Source: JAXDMK01 sp963790325 (lineage in GTDB: Bacteria; Actinomycetota; Acidimicrobiia; Acidimicrobiales; AC-14). Taken from it: a stretch of 64,000 bases of DNA. The DNA lies in assembly GCA_963790325.1 (NCBI GenBank), contig CAWBNY010000003.1, positions 1,550,001-1,614,000 of the forward strand, given 5' to 3'. The notes beneath the pieces were generated by a model. The model searched no databases. It had not been told where the DNA came from and saw only the letters and a program-made list of their open reading frames with translations. The position numbers and the translations under genes were made by a program. The stretch's first letter is position 1. Every line of letters begins with the position of its first letter. Shown piece after piece: positions 55,963 through 64,000 of this stretch.

Positions 55963-57474
55963 GTGCAGCAAGACGGGCAGCCGGCCTCCGAAAGCTGTGA
56001 CGTCGACCAGCCCAAAGAGGCGTGTGGCGTCTTCGGGATCTACGCCCCCGGCCATGTCGTCGCCCAGCTGACCTACCTCGGCCTCTACGCCCTCCAGCAC
56101 CGGGGCCAGGAGTCGGCCGGCATGGCCGTCAGCGACGGCGACACCATCACCGTCGTCAAGGACATGGGTCTGGTCGCCCACGCCTTCGACGAGCGCAAGC
56201 TCGCCCCCCTGCAGGGACACCTGGCCATCGGCCACGTCCGCTACTCCACCACCGGGTCGAGCACGTGGGGCAACGCCCAGCCCTGCTACCGCAACGTCGG
56301 CGACGCCGGCATCGCCCTCGGCCACAACGGCAACCTGGTCGGCACCGAGAAGCTGGCGGCCGAGGCGGGCGTGCTGCCCGGCACCGTCGGCAACGACAGC
56401 GACCTGGTGGCGGAGCTGATCAACGTGGCCATGTGCGGGGCCAAGGTGGTCCGCAGCGACGGCCGCGATCTCGAACGGGCCCTCCTCGACGTCCTCCCCC
56501 AGCTCCAGGGCGCGTTCTCCCTGGTCCTGATGGACGACTCCCACGTGATCGGGGTCCGCGACCCCAACGGCTTCCGGCCGCTGTGCCTGGGTCGGCTCGA
56601 CAACGGATGGGTGCTGGCGTCGGAGACGCCGGCCCTCGACATCGTGGGTGCCCACTTCGTCCGCGAGCTCGACCCGGGGGAGATGGTCGTCATCGACGCT
56701 TCCGGCACCCGTTCCCTGTGGCCCTTCGCCCCCGAGCGCATCGACCCCAAGCTGTGCCTGTTCGAGTTCGTCTACTTCGCCCGCCCCGACAGCCGCCTCT
56801 ACGGCCAGACGGTGCACACCGCCCGCCAGCGGATGGGCGAGCACCTGGCCGTCCAGGCGCCCCTCCCACCCGACGACCACGTCCCTGCCCGGGAGGCGAT
56901 GGTCATGCCCGTCCCCGAGTCGGGCATCCCCGCGGCCGAGGGCTATGCCCGCCGCAGCGGGATCCCCTTCGGCCACGGCCTGGTGCGCAACCGCTACGTC
57001 GGCCGCACCTTCATCGCCCCCGCCCAGGCCCAGCGCAGTGCCAACGTCCGGGTCAAGCTCAACCCGATCAAGGAGAACATCGAGGGCAAGCGGCTGGTGG
57101 TGGTGGAGGACTCCATCGTCCGGGGCACCACCATGCGGGCCCTGGTGGCCATGCTGCGGGAGGCGGGGGCGGCCGAGGTCCACCTGCGCATCTCGTCCCC
57201 GCCCTACCGGTGGCCCTGCCATTTCGGGATGGACACCGGCACCCGCTCCGAGTTGCTGGCGGCCGACCTCACCGTTCCCCAGGTGCGCGACTACCTCGGC
57301 TGCGACACCCTCGCCTACCTGGAGCTCGACGCCCTCCTGTCCGCCACCGGGTCGCCCCGGTCGGGGTTCTGCACCGCCTGCCTCACCGGCGTGTACCCGG
57401 TGGAGGTGCCCGGGATGGCGACCACGGGCACGGAGGAGCTGCCCGACGCCGACCTCGTCGGTCCCCGTGGCTGA
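55963..57474 (+). CDS. purF: Amidophosphoribosyltransferase (glutamine PRPP amidotransferase)
   Basis: A 503-residue PurF, the first committed step of purine synthesis. A 20-residue propeptide precedes the Ntn nucleophile Cys21 in EACGVFGIYAP. The glutaminase and PRPP domains are complete (VRYSTTGSSTWGNAQP, GHNGNLVGT, VVVEDSIVRGTTMRAL). Cys residues in RWPCHFGMDT, LGCDTL and GFCTACLTG match the Fe-S cluster ligands of the Bacillus-type enzyme. GTG 55963 sits 26 nt after the sigma-factor gene, and its stop overlaps purM by 8 bp. Confidence 0.97.
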   Translation: MQQDGQPASESCDVDQPKEACGVFGIYAPGHVVAQLTYLGLYALQHRGQESAGMAVSDGDTITVVKDMGLVAHAFDERKLAPLQGHLAIGHVRYSTTGSSTWGNAQPCYRNVGDAGIALGHNGNLVGTEKLAAEAGVLPGTVGNDSDLVAELINVAMCGAKVVRSDGRDLERALLDVLPQLQGAFSLVLMDDSHVIGVRDPNGFRPLCLGRLDNGWVLASETPALDIVGAHFVRELDPGEMVVIDASGTRSLWPFAPERIDPKLCLFEFVYFARPDSRLYGQTVHTARQRMGEHLAVQAPLPPDDHVPAREAMVMPVPESGIPAAEGYARRSGIPFGHGLVRNRYVGRTFIAPAQAQRSANVRVKLNPIKENIEGKRLVVVEDSIVRGTTMRALVAMLREAGAAEVHLRISSPPYRWPCHFGMDTGTRSELLAADLTVPQVRDYLGCDTLAYLELDALLSATGSPRSGFCTACLTGVYPVEVPGMATTGTEELPDADLVGPRG

Positions 57475-58705
57475 CGGAGCCCGCCGGCCCGACCAGGCTC
57501 CGAGTCCCCGGCCGTCGCGGCGCAAGCGGTCGGCCAAGGCCAACCCCGCCGCCGGCGGCAGCCGGGGGGCGATGCCCGACCGGCCGCCCGGCAACCGGCC
57601 CCCCGCCCCGGCTTCGGCGCCGGCGCGGGCGCGACCGCCCACGCCCCCGTCGCCGCTGGCGCCCCCGCCGGCTTCGTCGGCCACCTACGCCGCGGCCGGG
57701 GTCGACATCTCCGCCGGCGAGGCGGCGGTCGAGCGGATCAAGCGCAAGGTCCGTTCGACGTTCCGGCCCGAGGTGATCAGCGACATCGGCGGCTTCGGGG
57801 GCCTGTTCGCCTTCGACACCAAGCGCTACCGCGACCCGGTGCTCGTCTCGTCCACCGACAGCGTGGGCACCAAGGCCATGGTCGCCCGCCAGGCCGGGCG
57901 CCTCGACACCATCGGGATCGACCTGGTGGCCATGGTGGTCGACGACATCGCCGCCCAGGGGGCCGAGCCCCTCTTCTTCCTCGACTGCATCTCCGTCGGA
58001 CGGCTGCGGCCGGCCGACATGGAGACGCTGGTGGGGGGCGTCGTCAACGGGTGCCGGCAGGCGGGCTGCTCCCTGGTCGGCGGCGAGATGGCCGAGGTCC
58101 CGGGGATGCTGGAGGATGGCGCCTTCGACCTGGTCGGCTTCGGCGTGGGCGTGGTCGAGCGGTCCCGGCTCGTCACCGGCGACGACGTCCAGCCCGGCGA
58201 TCGCATCGTCGGCCTCCCCTCACCCGGCCTGCGCAGCAACGGGTACTCGCTGGCCCGCCGGGTCCTGTTCGACCAGGCCGGCCTCACCCTCGGCAGCCCG
58301 GCCTGGCCCGACGCCGCCCACACCCTGGCCGACGAGCTCCTGCGGCCGTCGGTGATCTACACCCCGGCCATCGTCGACCTGTGCCGGCGGGTCACGGTGC
58401 GGGCCCTGGCCCACATCACCGGAGGCGGGCTGCCGGGCAACATCCCCCGGGTGCTCCCCGACAACGTCGACGCCGTGATCCACCGGGGCACGTGGGACGT
58501 GCCCGAGATCTTCTACCAGCTGCGGGAGCTGGGACCCGTGTCCACCGAGGAGATGACGGCCGTGTTCAACCTGGGCATCGGGATGGTGGCGGTGGTGGCC
58601 CCCGACGAGGTCGCCCAGACGCTCTCCGTCCTCGCCACCCACGGCCTGGCCCCGGTGGTGATCGGCGAGATCGTCCCCGGCGACCGCCAGGTGCAGTTCG
58701 CCTGA
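57467..58705 (+). CDS. purM: Phosphoribosylformylglycinamidine cyclo-ligase (AIR synthetase) with long disordered N-terminus
   Basis: PurM makes AIR from FGAM with ATP. The AIRS fold starts around residue 73 (TYAAAGVDISAGEAAVERIK) and includes VSSTDSVGTKAMVARQAGR, GIDLVAMVVDDIAAQGAEPL, ITGGGLPGNIPRVLPDN and FNLGIGMVAVVAPDEV. From GTG 57467, coupled to purF, there is an extra Pro/Ala/Arg-rich N-terminus of about 70 residues; an internal ATG at 57571 would shorten it. Total length is 412 residues against about 345 in typical PurM. Confidence 0.95.
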   Translation: MADGARRPDQAPSPRPSRRKRSAKANPAAGGSRGAMPDRPPGNRPPAPASAPARARPPTPPSPLAPPPASSATYAAAGVDISAGEAAVERIKRKVRSTFRPEVISDIGGFGGLFAFDTKRYRDPVLVSSTDSVGTKAMVARQAGRLDTIGIDLVAMVVDDIAAQGAEPLFFLDCISVGRLRPADMETLVGGVVNGCRQAGCSLVGGEMAEVPGMLEDGAFDLVGFGVGVVERSRLVTGDDVQPGDRIVGLPSPGLRSNGYSLARRVLFDQAGLTLGSPAWPDAAHTLADELLRPSVIYTPAIVDLCRRVTVRALAHITGGGLPGNIPRVLPDNVDAVIHRGTWDVPEIFYQLRELGPVSTEEMTAVFNLGIGMVAVVAPDEVAQTLSVLATHGLAPVVIGEIVPGDRQVQFA

Positions 58706-58829
58706 GCGGAGCTCAGCCGGCGGTTCGACTCCCCGGAGCGCTCCGGGTGGCCCCGGTAGCCACCGGGACACGTTCCGGAACGATGGGGAAACCTACCGGG
58801 CGACCACAACCGGGTCGCCGTTACGTCCC

Positions 58830-58860
58830 GGAGCGGGCCTTCCCCGCGGAGGCCCGCTCC
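58830..58860. terminator. Hairpin terminator between convergent purM and E1 genes
   Basis: GGAGCGGGCC (58830-58839) and GGCCCGCTCC (58851-58860) form a perfect 10-bp stem with an 11-nt loop. No strong U-tract is present on either strand. Within 58706-58925 there are further inverted repeats: CTGAGC-GGA-GCTCAG at 58702-58716 over the purM stop and CCCGGAGCGCTCCGGG at 58732-58747. Confidence 0.65.
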
Positions 58861-58925
58861 GTCCGAGGGTGCCGGCTGACCATGCCCCGTGCCCGGGGCC
58901 CACGACCGTTGTGTGGTGGCCGAGG

Positions 58926-61022
58926 TCAGTGCTCGATGAGGCTGCGGGCGGCGTCCTTGATGGCGCCGACGCCGATCGTCAGCGCCGCCTCCAGGGTCAC
59001 CTCGTAGGGCATGGCCGGGACGTCGGGCATGGCCAGCCGGCGCACCGGCGCGTCGAGGTCGTAGAACGCCTCCTGGGCCACCATGGCGGCGACCTCGGCG
59101 CCCACGCCGTAGGTGACGTTGTCCTCGTGGACGACGAGCAGCCGGCCGGTGCGGGACACCGACCCCAGCACGGTGTCGCGGTCCAACGGCGAGATGGTGC
59201 GCAGGTCGACGACCTCGACCGAGTAGCCCTCCTCGTCCAGCGCCTCGGCCGCCTCCAGCGAGAGGTGGCGGTGCAACCCGTAGGTCACCAGGGTGAGGTC
59301 CTCCCCCGGGCGGGCCACGTCGGCCAGGCCGATGGGCACCCGCCACTCGCCCCCCGGCACCAGCCCCGAGATGCGCCGGTAGGTCTTCTTGTGCTCCAGG
59401 AACAGGACCGGGTCGGGGTCCTCGATCGCCTCCCGCAGCAGCCCGGCCACGTCGGCCGGTGTCGACGGGCACACCACCTTGAGCCCGGCCACGTGGGCGA
59501 AGAAGGCCTCGATGGACTGGGAGTGGTACGGCCCCCGGTGCCCGCCGCCACCCCACGGCGCCCGCACCACCAGGGGGACGTGGAAGTCGCCGTTGGACCG
59601 GTAGTGGATCTTGGCCGCCTCGCTCACCAGCTGGTCGAAGGCGGCGTGGACGAAGTCGGCGAACTGGATCTCGACCACCGGCCGCAGCCCGGCCAGGGCC
59701 AGGCCGATCCCGATGCCCACGATCGACGACTCGGCCAGGGGCGTGTCGATCACCCGTTTGGGGCCGAAGGCGTCGTAGATCCCGTCGGTGGCCCGGAACA
59801 CGCCGCCCAGCACGCCCACGTCCTCGCCCAGCAGGACGACCCGCTCGTCCTCGGCCATCAGGTCGTGCAGCGTCTGGCGGACGGTGTCGAGGACCGTGCG
59901 CTCGACCCCCGTGGCCTGCCGCAGGGGAGCGGCGGGGGGCCGGGCCGGCGCCTCGTCGAGCTCGGGGGGGATCCCCGGAGTCCGGCGCAGGGGCTTGGCG
60001 TAGACCCGGCGGAAGGCGGTCTCGGCCGCCGGGGGGGCCGCCGCCTCCGCCCGCCGGGCCGCCTCGTCGATCTCCGCCCGCACCTCGATCTCCAGGTTCT
60101 CGGCGCCCTCCGCCGTCAGCAGCCCCCGGCCCACGAGGTACCGCCGCAGGCGGGGCAGGGGGTCACGCTGGCGCCACTCCTGCACCTCCTCCGGGCTGCG
60201 GTAGCGGCGGTCGTCGTCGTCGGACGTGTGCGGCATGAGCCGGTAGGTCTTGCACTCGACCAGCGTCGGACCGCCGCCCGACCGGGCCCGGGCCATCGCC
60301 TCCCGCACGGCCCCGTAGACCTCGAGGGTGTCGTTGCCGTCGACGATCACCCCCGGCATGCCGTAGGAGGCGGCCCGGGTGGCCACGTCGGGGACGGCGG
60401 ACTGCAGGGCCATCGTCACCGAGATGGCGTACTGGTTGTTCTCGCAGACGAAGACCACCGGCAGCCGGTGGATCCCCGCGTAGTTCAACCCCTCGTGGAA
60501 GTCGCCCTTCGACGACGCAGCCTCGCCGAACCAGCAGACGGTGACCCGGTCGTCGCCCCGGATGACGGACGCCTGGGCCAGACCGGCGGCGTGGGGCATC
60601 TGGGTCGCGATCGGCGACGAGCCGGTGATGATGTTCAGCCTCCGGCAGCCCCAGTGGTTGGGCATCTGCCGGCCCCCGGAGTTGGGGTCGTCGGCCCGGG
60701 CCAGGACGGCCAGGAACACCTCGTAGGGCGTCATCCCCAGGGTCAGGACGACGCCGAAGTCCCGGTAGTACGGAAGGGCGATGTCGTAGCCGGCCCGCAC
60801 CGCCCACGCCGAGCCCACCTGGGCCCCCTCCTGGCCCTGGCCGCTGATGACGAACCGGGCCCGGCCCTGGCGGTTGAGGTTCCACATGCGCTGGTCGAGG
60901 GTGCGGGCCAACAGTGCCCGGCGGTACATGGCGACCACGTCGTCGCCGGACAGGCCCAGCTCGGTGTGCCGATCGGGCACCGGGTTGCGGGCGGCGAGCT
61001 CCTCGTCGAAGACCTTGGCCAT
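58926..61022 (-). CDS. Fused E1 (alpha-beta) component of branched-chain 2-oxoacid dehydrogenase
   Basis: A 698-residue thiamine-diphosphate enzyme with both E1 subunits on one chain. The alpha part (about 25-345) has FVISGQGQEGAQVGSAWAVR, YRDFGVVLTLGMTPYEVFLA and the cofactor region FGEAASSKGDFHEGLNYAGI..VVFVCENNQYAISV. The beta part (about 380-695) has VVLLGEDVGVLGGVFRATDG, DTPLAESSIVGIGIGLALAG and GGGGHRGPYHSQSIEAFFAH. Substrate assignment to branched-chain oxoacids rests on the adjacent leucine dehydrogenase; pyruvate or acetoin cannot be excluded. No E2 or E3 gene is in the window. It starts 15 nt after the leucine dehydrogenase stop, so the two form an operon. Confidence 0.92.
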   Translation of the reverse strand: MAKVFDEELAARNPVPDRHTELGLSGDDVVAMYRRALLARTLDQRMWNLNRQGRARFVISGQGQEGAQVGSAWAVRAGYDIALPYYRDFGVVLTLGMTPYEVFLAVLARADDPNSGGRQMPNHWGCRRLNIITGSSPIATQMPHAAGLAQASVIRGDDRVTVCWFGEAASSKGDFHEGLNYAGIHRLPVVFVCENNQYAISVTMALQSAVPDVATRAASYGMPGVIVDGNDTLEVYGAVREAMARARSGGGPTLVECKTYRLMPHTSDDDDRRYRSPEEVQEWRQRDPLPRLRRYLVGRGLLTAEGAENLEIEVRAEIDEAARRAEAAAPPAAETAFRRVYAKPLRRTPGIPPELDEAPARPPAAPLRQATGVERTVLDTVRQTLHDLMAEDERVVLLGEDVGVLGGVFRATDGIYDAFGPKRVIDTPLAESSIVGIGIGLALAGLRPVVEIQFADFVHAAFDQLVSEAAKIHYRSNGDFHVPLVVRAPWGGGGHRGPYHSQSIEAFFAHVAGLKVVCPSTPADVAGLLREAIEDPDPVLFLEHKKTYRRISGLVPGGEWRVPIGLADVARPGEDLTLVTYGLHRHLSLEAAEALDEEGYSVEVVDLRTISPLDRDTVLGSVSRTGRLLVVHEDNVTYGVGAEVAAMVAQEAFYDLDAPVRRLAMPDVPAMPYEVTLEAALTIGVGAIKDAARSLIEH

Positions 61023-61037
61023 CTGGGACGCCTTCCG

Positions 61038-62114
61038 CTACCCGAAAGTCCGGATCTCGTGGACGTGCCGGAGGCTCCCGATTCGGCCCTCGGCGAGACG
61101 GTCGGCGGCGGTGCCGGTGGGGATCCCCTCGGCTGCGGCGGTGTCGAGGACCGACCCCACGGTGTCGAAGATGCGCCGGACCTGCTCGTAGGCACGCCCG
61201 GGGTGGTAGCCCCGGTGGGAAAGCTCGCCCGCGATGTTGATCACGCCGCCGGCGTTCACCACGTAGTCGGGTGCGTAGACGATGCCCAGGCGGTGGAGCA
61301 GCTCGTCGCCCTCGGGGGTGGCGAGCTGGTTGTTGGCGCACCCGACCACGGCCGCACACCGCAGCTCGGGGATCGTGATCGCGTTGAGCGACCCGCCCAG
61401 GGCGCACGGGGCGTAGATGTCGGCGTCGATGGCATGGACCTTCTCGACCTCCACCGCCTGGACGTCGTAATGGTCCACCACTCGCTGGACGGCCTCCTCG
61501 TCCACGTCGGCCACCGTGACCTGGGCCCGCTCCTCGACCAGGTGGCGGACGAGGTTGACCCCGACCTTGCCCACCCCGGCCACGGCCACGTGGGCGTCGG
61601 CCAGGGTCGTCTGGCCCCACAGCCGCCGGGCGACCGCCTTCATGGCCCACAGGACCCCGTAGGCGGTGGCGGCCGACGGGTCGCCCGACCCGCCCAGCTC
61701 CTGGCTCACGCCGGTGACGAAGCGGGTCTCCCGGCGGATCGTGTCCATGTCGGCCTGGGTGGTGCCCACGTCCTCGGCGGTGATGTACCGGCCGCCCAGC
61801 GAGTCGACGAACCGGGCGTAGGTCCGCAGGAGGGCCTCCGACTTGTCGGTGTCGGGGTCGCCGAGGATCACCGCCTTGCCGCCCCCCAGATCGAGGCCGG
61901 CCGCGGCCGCCTTGTAGGTCATCCCCTTGGCCAGGCGCAGGACGTCCTCCAAACCCTCGTCCTCGCTGCGGTAGGGGTAGAAACGGGTGCCGCCCAGGGC
62001 GGGGCCGAGCGTGGTGGAGTGGATGGCAACGATCGCCCGGAGCCCGGTGGCGCGGTCGTGGCAGAACACCACCTGCTCGTAGTCGTCGACGGTCACTCGA
62101 TCGAAGACGTTCAT
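61038..62114 (-). CDS. Leucine (branched-chain amino acid) dehydrogenase
   Basis: A 358-residue Glu/Leu/Phe/Val dehydrogenase of the size of leucine and valine dehydrogenases. The substrate/catalytic region reads GPALGGTRFYPYRSEDEGLE and AAAAGLDLGGGKAVILGDPD with the catalytic Lys. The NAD domain begins HVAVAGVGKVGVNLVRHLV, and VVGCANNQLATPEG and YVVNAGGVINIAGE are family blocks. It oxidatively deaminates Leu, Val and Ile to 2-oxoacids, the substrates of the downstream E1. Confidence 0.94.
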   Translation of the reverse strand: MNVFDRVTVDDYEQVVFCHDRATGLRAIVAIHSTTLGPALGGTRFYPYRSEDEGLEDVLRLAKGMTYKAAAAGLDLGGGKAVILGDPDTDKSEALLRTYARFVDSLGGRYITAEDVGTTQADMDTIRRETRFVTGVSQELGGSGDPSAATAYGVLWAMKAVARRLWGQTTLADAHVAVAGVGKVGVNLVRHLVEERAQVTVADVDEEAVQRVVDHYDVQAVEVEKVHAIDADIYAPCALGGSLNAITIPELRCAAVVGCANNQLATPEGDELLHRLGIVYAPDYVVNAGGVINIAGELSHRGYHPGRAYEQVRRIFDTVGSVLDTAAAEGIPTGTAADRLAEGRIGSLRHVHEIRTFG

Positions 62115-62157
62115 CGTCCCCGCGAGGCTAACGGGGATCGGTCGGGACCGCCTCAGG

Positions 62158-62517
62158 TCATCTCACGACGAGGGTGGCCGTCTGATGGGACTCGTGGAGC
62201 TGGCAGTACACCTTGTAGGTGCCGGCCTTGGTGGCGGTGAACTGCACCTCGATCGGCTCCCCCGGCTTGACCTCCTCCTGCACCCCGTAGCCCTCGATGC
62301 TGAACCCGTGGATCTTGTCGGTGGTGTTCCCCACGTCGAGGGTGACCCGGTTGCGCTTGTCGACGGTGATGGTCGACGGGCTGAACCCGGCGGCCCCGTC
62401 GACCACGGCCGCGTCGACCGACTTGGTCACGTGCCGGGTGCCGCCACACCCCGACAGTCCGACCGCGGTGACGGCGGCCAAGGTGGTGGACAGGGCGACT
62501 CGGGCGGCACGTCTCAT
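62158..62517 (-). CDS. Cupredoxin-domain lipoprotein
   Basis: A 119-residue exported protein. The signal peptide with lipobox VGLSGCGG precedes a single cupredoxin-like domain with PSTITVDKRNRVTLDVGN, KIHGFSIEGYGVQEEVKPGE and AGTYKVYCQLHESHQTATL. His in KIHGF and Cys/His in YCQLHESH are likely copper ligands, in an arrangement close to cytochrome oxidase-like or plastocyanin-like sites. It may be an electron carrier or copper chaperone; a multicopper oxidase gene lies 1 kb away on the same strand. Confidence 0.88.
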   Translation of the reverse strand: MRRAARVALSTTLAAVTAVGLSGCGGTRHVTKSVDAAVVDGAAGFSPSTITVDKRNRVTLDVGNTTDKIHGFSIEGYGVQEEVKPGEPIEVQFTATKAGTYKVYCQLHESHQTATLVVR

Positions 62518-62560
62518 GGCGCCGGACGATAGAAGATCTGTGGGTATACGGGCGACTGCG

Positions 62561-62647
62561 AACTGGTGACGAAAACCGGGGGTCCTGGCCCCGGGATCCG
62601 TCACCGGTTGGGATCGTCCGACGAACCGGTGACGAAAATCGGGGTCC
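62561..62647. repeat. Palindromic repeat family, AACYGGTGACG type: one inverted pair plus an extra arm
   Basis: AACTGGTGACGAAAACCGGGG (20 shown as AACTGGTGACGAAAACCGGG) at 62561-62580 pairs imperfectly with GGCCCCGGGATCCGTCACCG ending near 62606. A third arm, AACCGGTGACGAAAATCGGG, lies at 62624-62643 and ends where the transposase remnant begins. The inverted pair aligns over its length with the element at 18860-18907 read on the opposite strand. Confidence 0.8.
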
Positions 62648-63351
62648 ACCCACCCGAGGCGGCCCCGGCGCAGGGCGGGCACGTCCTGGCGCACCATGGG
62701 CTCGAGGCCGACGTTGCACGCCTCGGCCACGAGCACAGCGCAGATGCTGGTCACCAGGTCCTCGGCCCGCGAGCCCGCCTCGCTCACGTGGGTGAACTCC
62801 TCGGCGAAGCCCGTCCAGCGGGCCACCTCCAACACCACCTCGGGCAGGTCGACTTTGGGCAGAAGGGCGCCGACGGCCCGACGTAGCTCCACGAGGCTGG
62901 CCGGCTCGTCGAGGCGGTCGAGGGGCGAGAGCTTGAGGCGCGCCTTGCCGTCCTCTCCAACGATCGTCACCGCGTCGTTATCGACGAGGCGGCGGCGGTT
63001 CGTCGGTAGGCGGCGCCAAGCTTGTCGGCCAGCCCGCCCGAGCTCGATACGGGCGTCGGGCGATCGACGCAGCGACCGGCACACGTCGTCCCGGGCCGCC
63101 TCCCACTCGGCGCCCGACAGGAGCTGGCGGCGTGGGTCGGCCCAGCGCCGGCTGCCTTCGACGAACACGTCCCGGCGGCGCAGCGCCTCTCGCAAGCGCT
63201 CCACCGCGCACAGCGTGTAGGCGCGGTGGTCGACGCGTCCGGGGTCGCGCTGGAGGATCCGCAGCCACGAGCCGGCGACCACACCGAGGGGAGCGTCGTC
63301 CCAGGAGGGTCGGGGGCGCTCGACGTCTTGGCGACGGAGGAACCCGAGCGC
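62648..63351 (-). pseudogene. Internal fragment of a Tn3-family transposase (TnpA)
   Basis: About 235 residues of the middle of a Tn3-type TnpA: APLGVVAGSWLRIL, GRVDHRAYTLCAVERLREAL, RRDVFVEGSRRWADPRRQLL, LLPKVDLPEVVLEVARWTGF, EEFTHVSEAGSRAEDLVTSI and CAVLVAEACNVGLEPMVRQD up to RGRLGWVD. A complete TnpA is about 1000 residues with a C-terminal DDE catalytic core; both ends are missing, so it cannot work. The fragment stops at an AACYGGTGACG repeat arm. Upstream, 63352-63541 holds no gene, only a possible degraded arm at 63495-63510. Confidence 0.88.
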
Positions 63352-63541
63352 CCCGCTGTGGCGCCAGTCGAAGTTGGATTCCCACGTGGCCATCCAGGAG
63401 AAGCGATACCCGCGACTGGCATCCCAATGGCCAACGCACTCAGCGGGCCAAGACCGAACCCACCGGCCTTGGGGTCCCACTCTCTGCTCTTCAGGGTCCC
63501 AATCGTCACCCCTGTCCCGCCTGGACCGGGACGGGCGGCGG

Positions 63542-64000
63542 CTACCCGATCGTCATCCGGCCGTGGATAGCGCCGGTGGTGTCGTGGGGCGGCGGGCTGG
63601 GCACGTCGCGCGGGCCGAGCACCTGGATCACGGCCATCATCCCCCGGTCCTCGTGGTTGAGGATGTGGCAGTGGAAGACGAAATGGCCGTTGAAGTCGAG
63701 GTACCGGTTGAGGAGGACGACCTTCCCCGGAACCGGCTTGCCGTCCACACCGGGCGCCTGGGCCGGGACTTCGATCACGTCCGCTGTCCCGAACGTCTGG
63801 TCCAGCAGGGGCTGCCCGCCCGCCTCGATTGACTCGACCTCGAACTCGTTGACGTGGATATGGAACGGATGGACGGCCGGCGAGACGTTGAGGATGGTCC
63901 ACCGCTCGAGTGTCCCGAGGCGGACGCCGACATCGGTGCGATCCGGAGAGAATGTCTGGGCCGGGAAGGAGAGGTACCCGCCTGCGTCCAGGCCGGTCCA
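63542..64000 (-). CDS. Multicopper oxidase, C-terminal cupredoxin domain (N-terminus beyond window)
   Basis: The minus strand is open from the window edge to the stop at 63542 (152 residues). The copper-site motifs of a multicopper oxidase C-terminal domain are complete: HPFHIHVNEFEV and HFVFHCHILNHEDRGMMAVI, where Cys and two His plus Met form the type 1 site and HxH residues feed the trinuclear cluster. RWTILNVSPAVHPFHIH and VLLNRYLDFNGHF fit laccase/CueO/SpoIIIAA-type enzymes. Oxidised substrate is unknown. The nearby cupredoxin lipoprotein may be functionally linked, although transposon remnants lie between. Confidence 0.92.
   Translation of the reverse strand, partial: WTGLDAGGYLSFPAQTFSPDRTDVGVRLGTLERWTILNVSPAVHPFHIHVNEFEVESIEAGGQPLLDQTFGTADVIEVPAQAPGVDGKPVPGKVVLLNRYLDFNGHFVFHCHILNHEDRGMMAVIQVLGPRDVPSPPPHDTTGAIHGRMTIG

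Noticed and set aside
58722..58732. GGTTCGACTCC resembling a tRNA T-arm
   Set aside because: The flanking bases do not form a 5-bp T-stem, there is no acceptor, D-arm or anticodon arm, and the upstream bases are the end of purM. A palindrome (CCCGGAGCGCTCCGGG) explains the context better.
58869..62240. A plus-strand open frame of about 1120 codons
   Set aside because: It is the antisense shadow of the fused E1 and leucine dehydrogenase genes, whose domains and motifs are unmistakable on the minus strand; its translation has no recognisable domain.
62158..63480. A single 440-codon minus-strand frame joining transposase and cupredoxin
   Set aside because: The frame is open by chance through the repeat region. 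The cupredoxin has its own ATG, signal peptide and lipobox at 62517, and the upstream part is a truncated TnpA.

Overview
This is a very GC-rich, gene-dense actinobacterial chromosome segment. The evidence for an actinobacterium is the dnaK-grpE-dnaJ-hspR operon with HAIR-type HspR operators upstream of dnaK and clpB, a PAC2 protein, an Lhr helicase, a small-type purL with purS and purQ, many GTG and TTG starts, and several probably leaderless promoters. The gene mix (CcmF, VOC/ECF pair, purine cluster order) suggests the Acidimicrobiia, but I could not test this by homology search.

Layout. 1-9.6 kb: a minus-strand run engB-moaD-like-Asp-box protein; an autoregulated-looking arsR/SRPBCC pair; decayed remnants of a serine hydrolase; a frameshifted oxidoreductase-methyltransferase fusion facing an XRE-cupin regulator; a full CcmF; and an ECF sigma/triple-VOC pair. 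9.6-18.9 kb: a four-helix membrane protein, a P450, an apolipoprotein N-acyltransferase whose usual nucleophilic Cys is Ser, Hsp20, a STAS protein, the compact operon MFS-(CBS-citrate synthase)-GNAT-DUF488, and a Nei/Fpg glycosylase. 18.9-32.7 kb: a large Lhr helicase and many housekeeping or unknown genes (methyltransferase, rhodanese, PAC2, M1 lipoprotein peptidase, Nudix, DUF427, DUF2993, NIL).

32.7-43.3 kb is the stress block: dnaK-grpE-dnaJ-hspR, a secreted and membrane-anchored seven-repeat SBBP protein, and clpB. 44.2-58.7 kb is the purine block: purA-purD-purE-purB-purC-purS-purQ, an opposite-strand gene, purL, a sigma factor gene, then purF-purM. Together these encode most steps from PRPP to IMP plus the first IMP-to-AMP step; purN, purK and purH are not in the window. 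Two unusual membrane-tethered sigma factors sit with this block: a sigma/zinc-finger anti-sigma fusion divergent from purA, and an ECF protein with a hydrophobic tail between purL and purF.

58.9-64 kb: a fused branched-chain oxoacid dehydrogenase E1 with leucine dehydrogenase (branched-chain amino acid catabolism), a cupredoxin lipoprotein, a truncated Tn3-family transposase, and the C-terminal part of a multicopper oxidase running off the edge.

The signals least explained by genes are two dispersed repeat families. One is a ~50-bp palindromic element with AACYGGTGACG arms at 18.86 kb and 62.56-62.65 kb, where it abuts the transposase remnant. The other is a 37-bp element just after the DUF427 stop and inside the last codons of purD, where it is translated as an extra tail.
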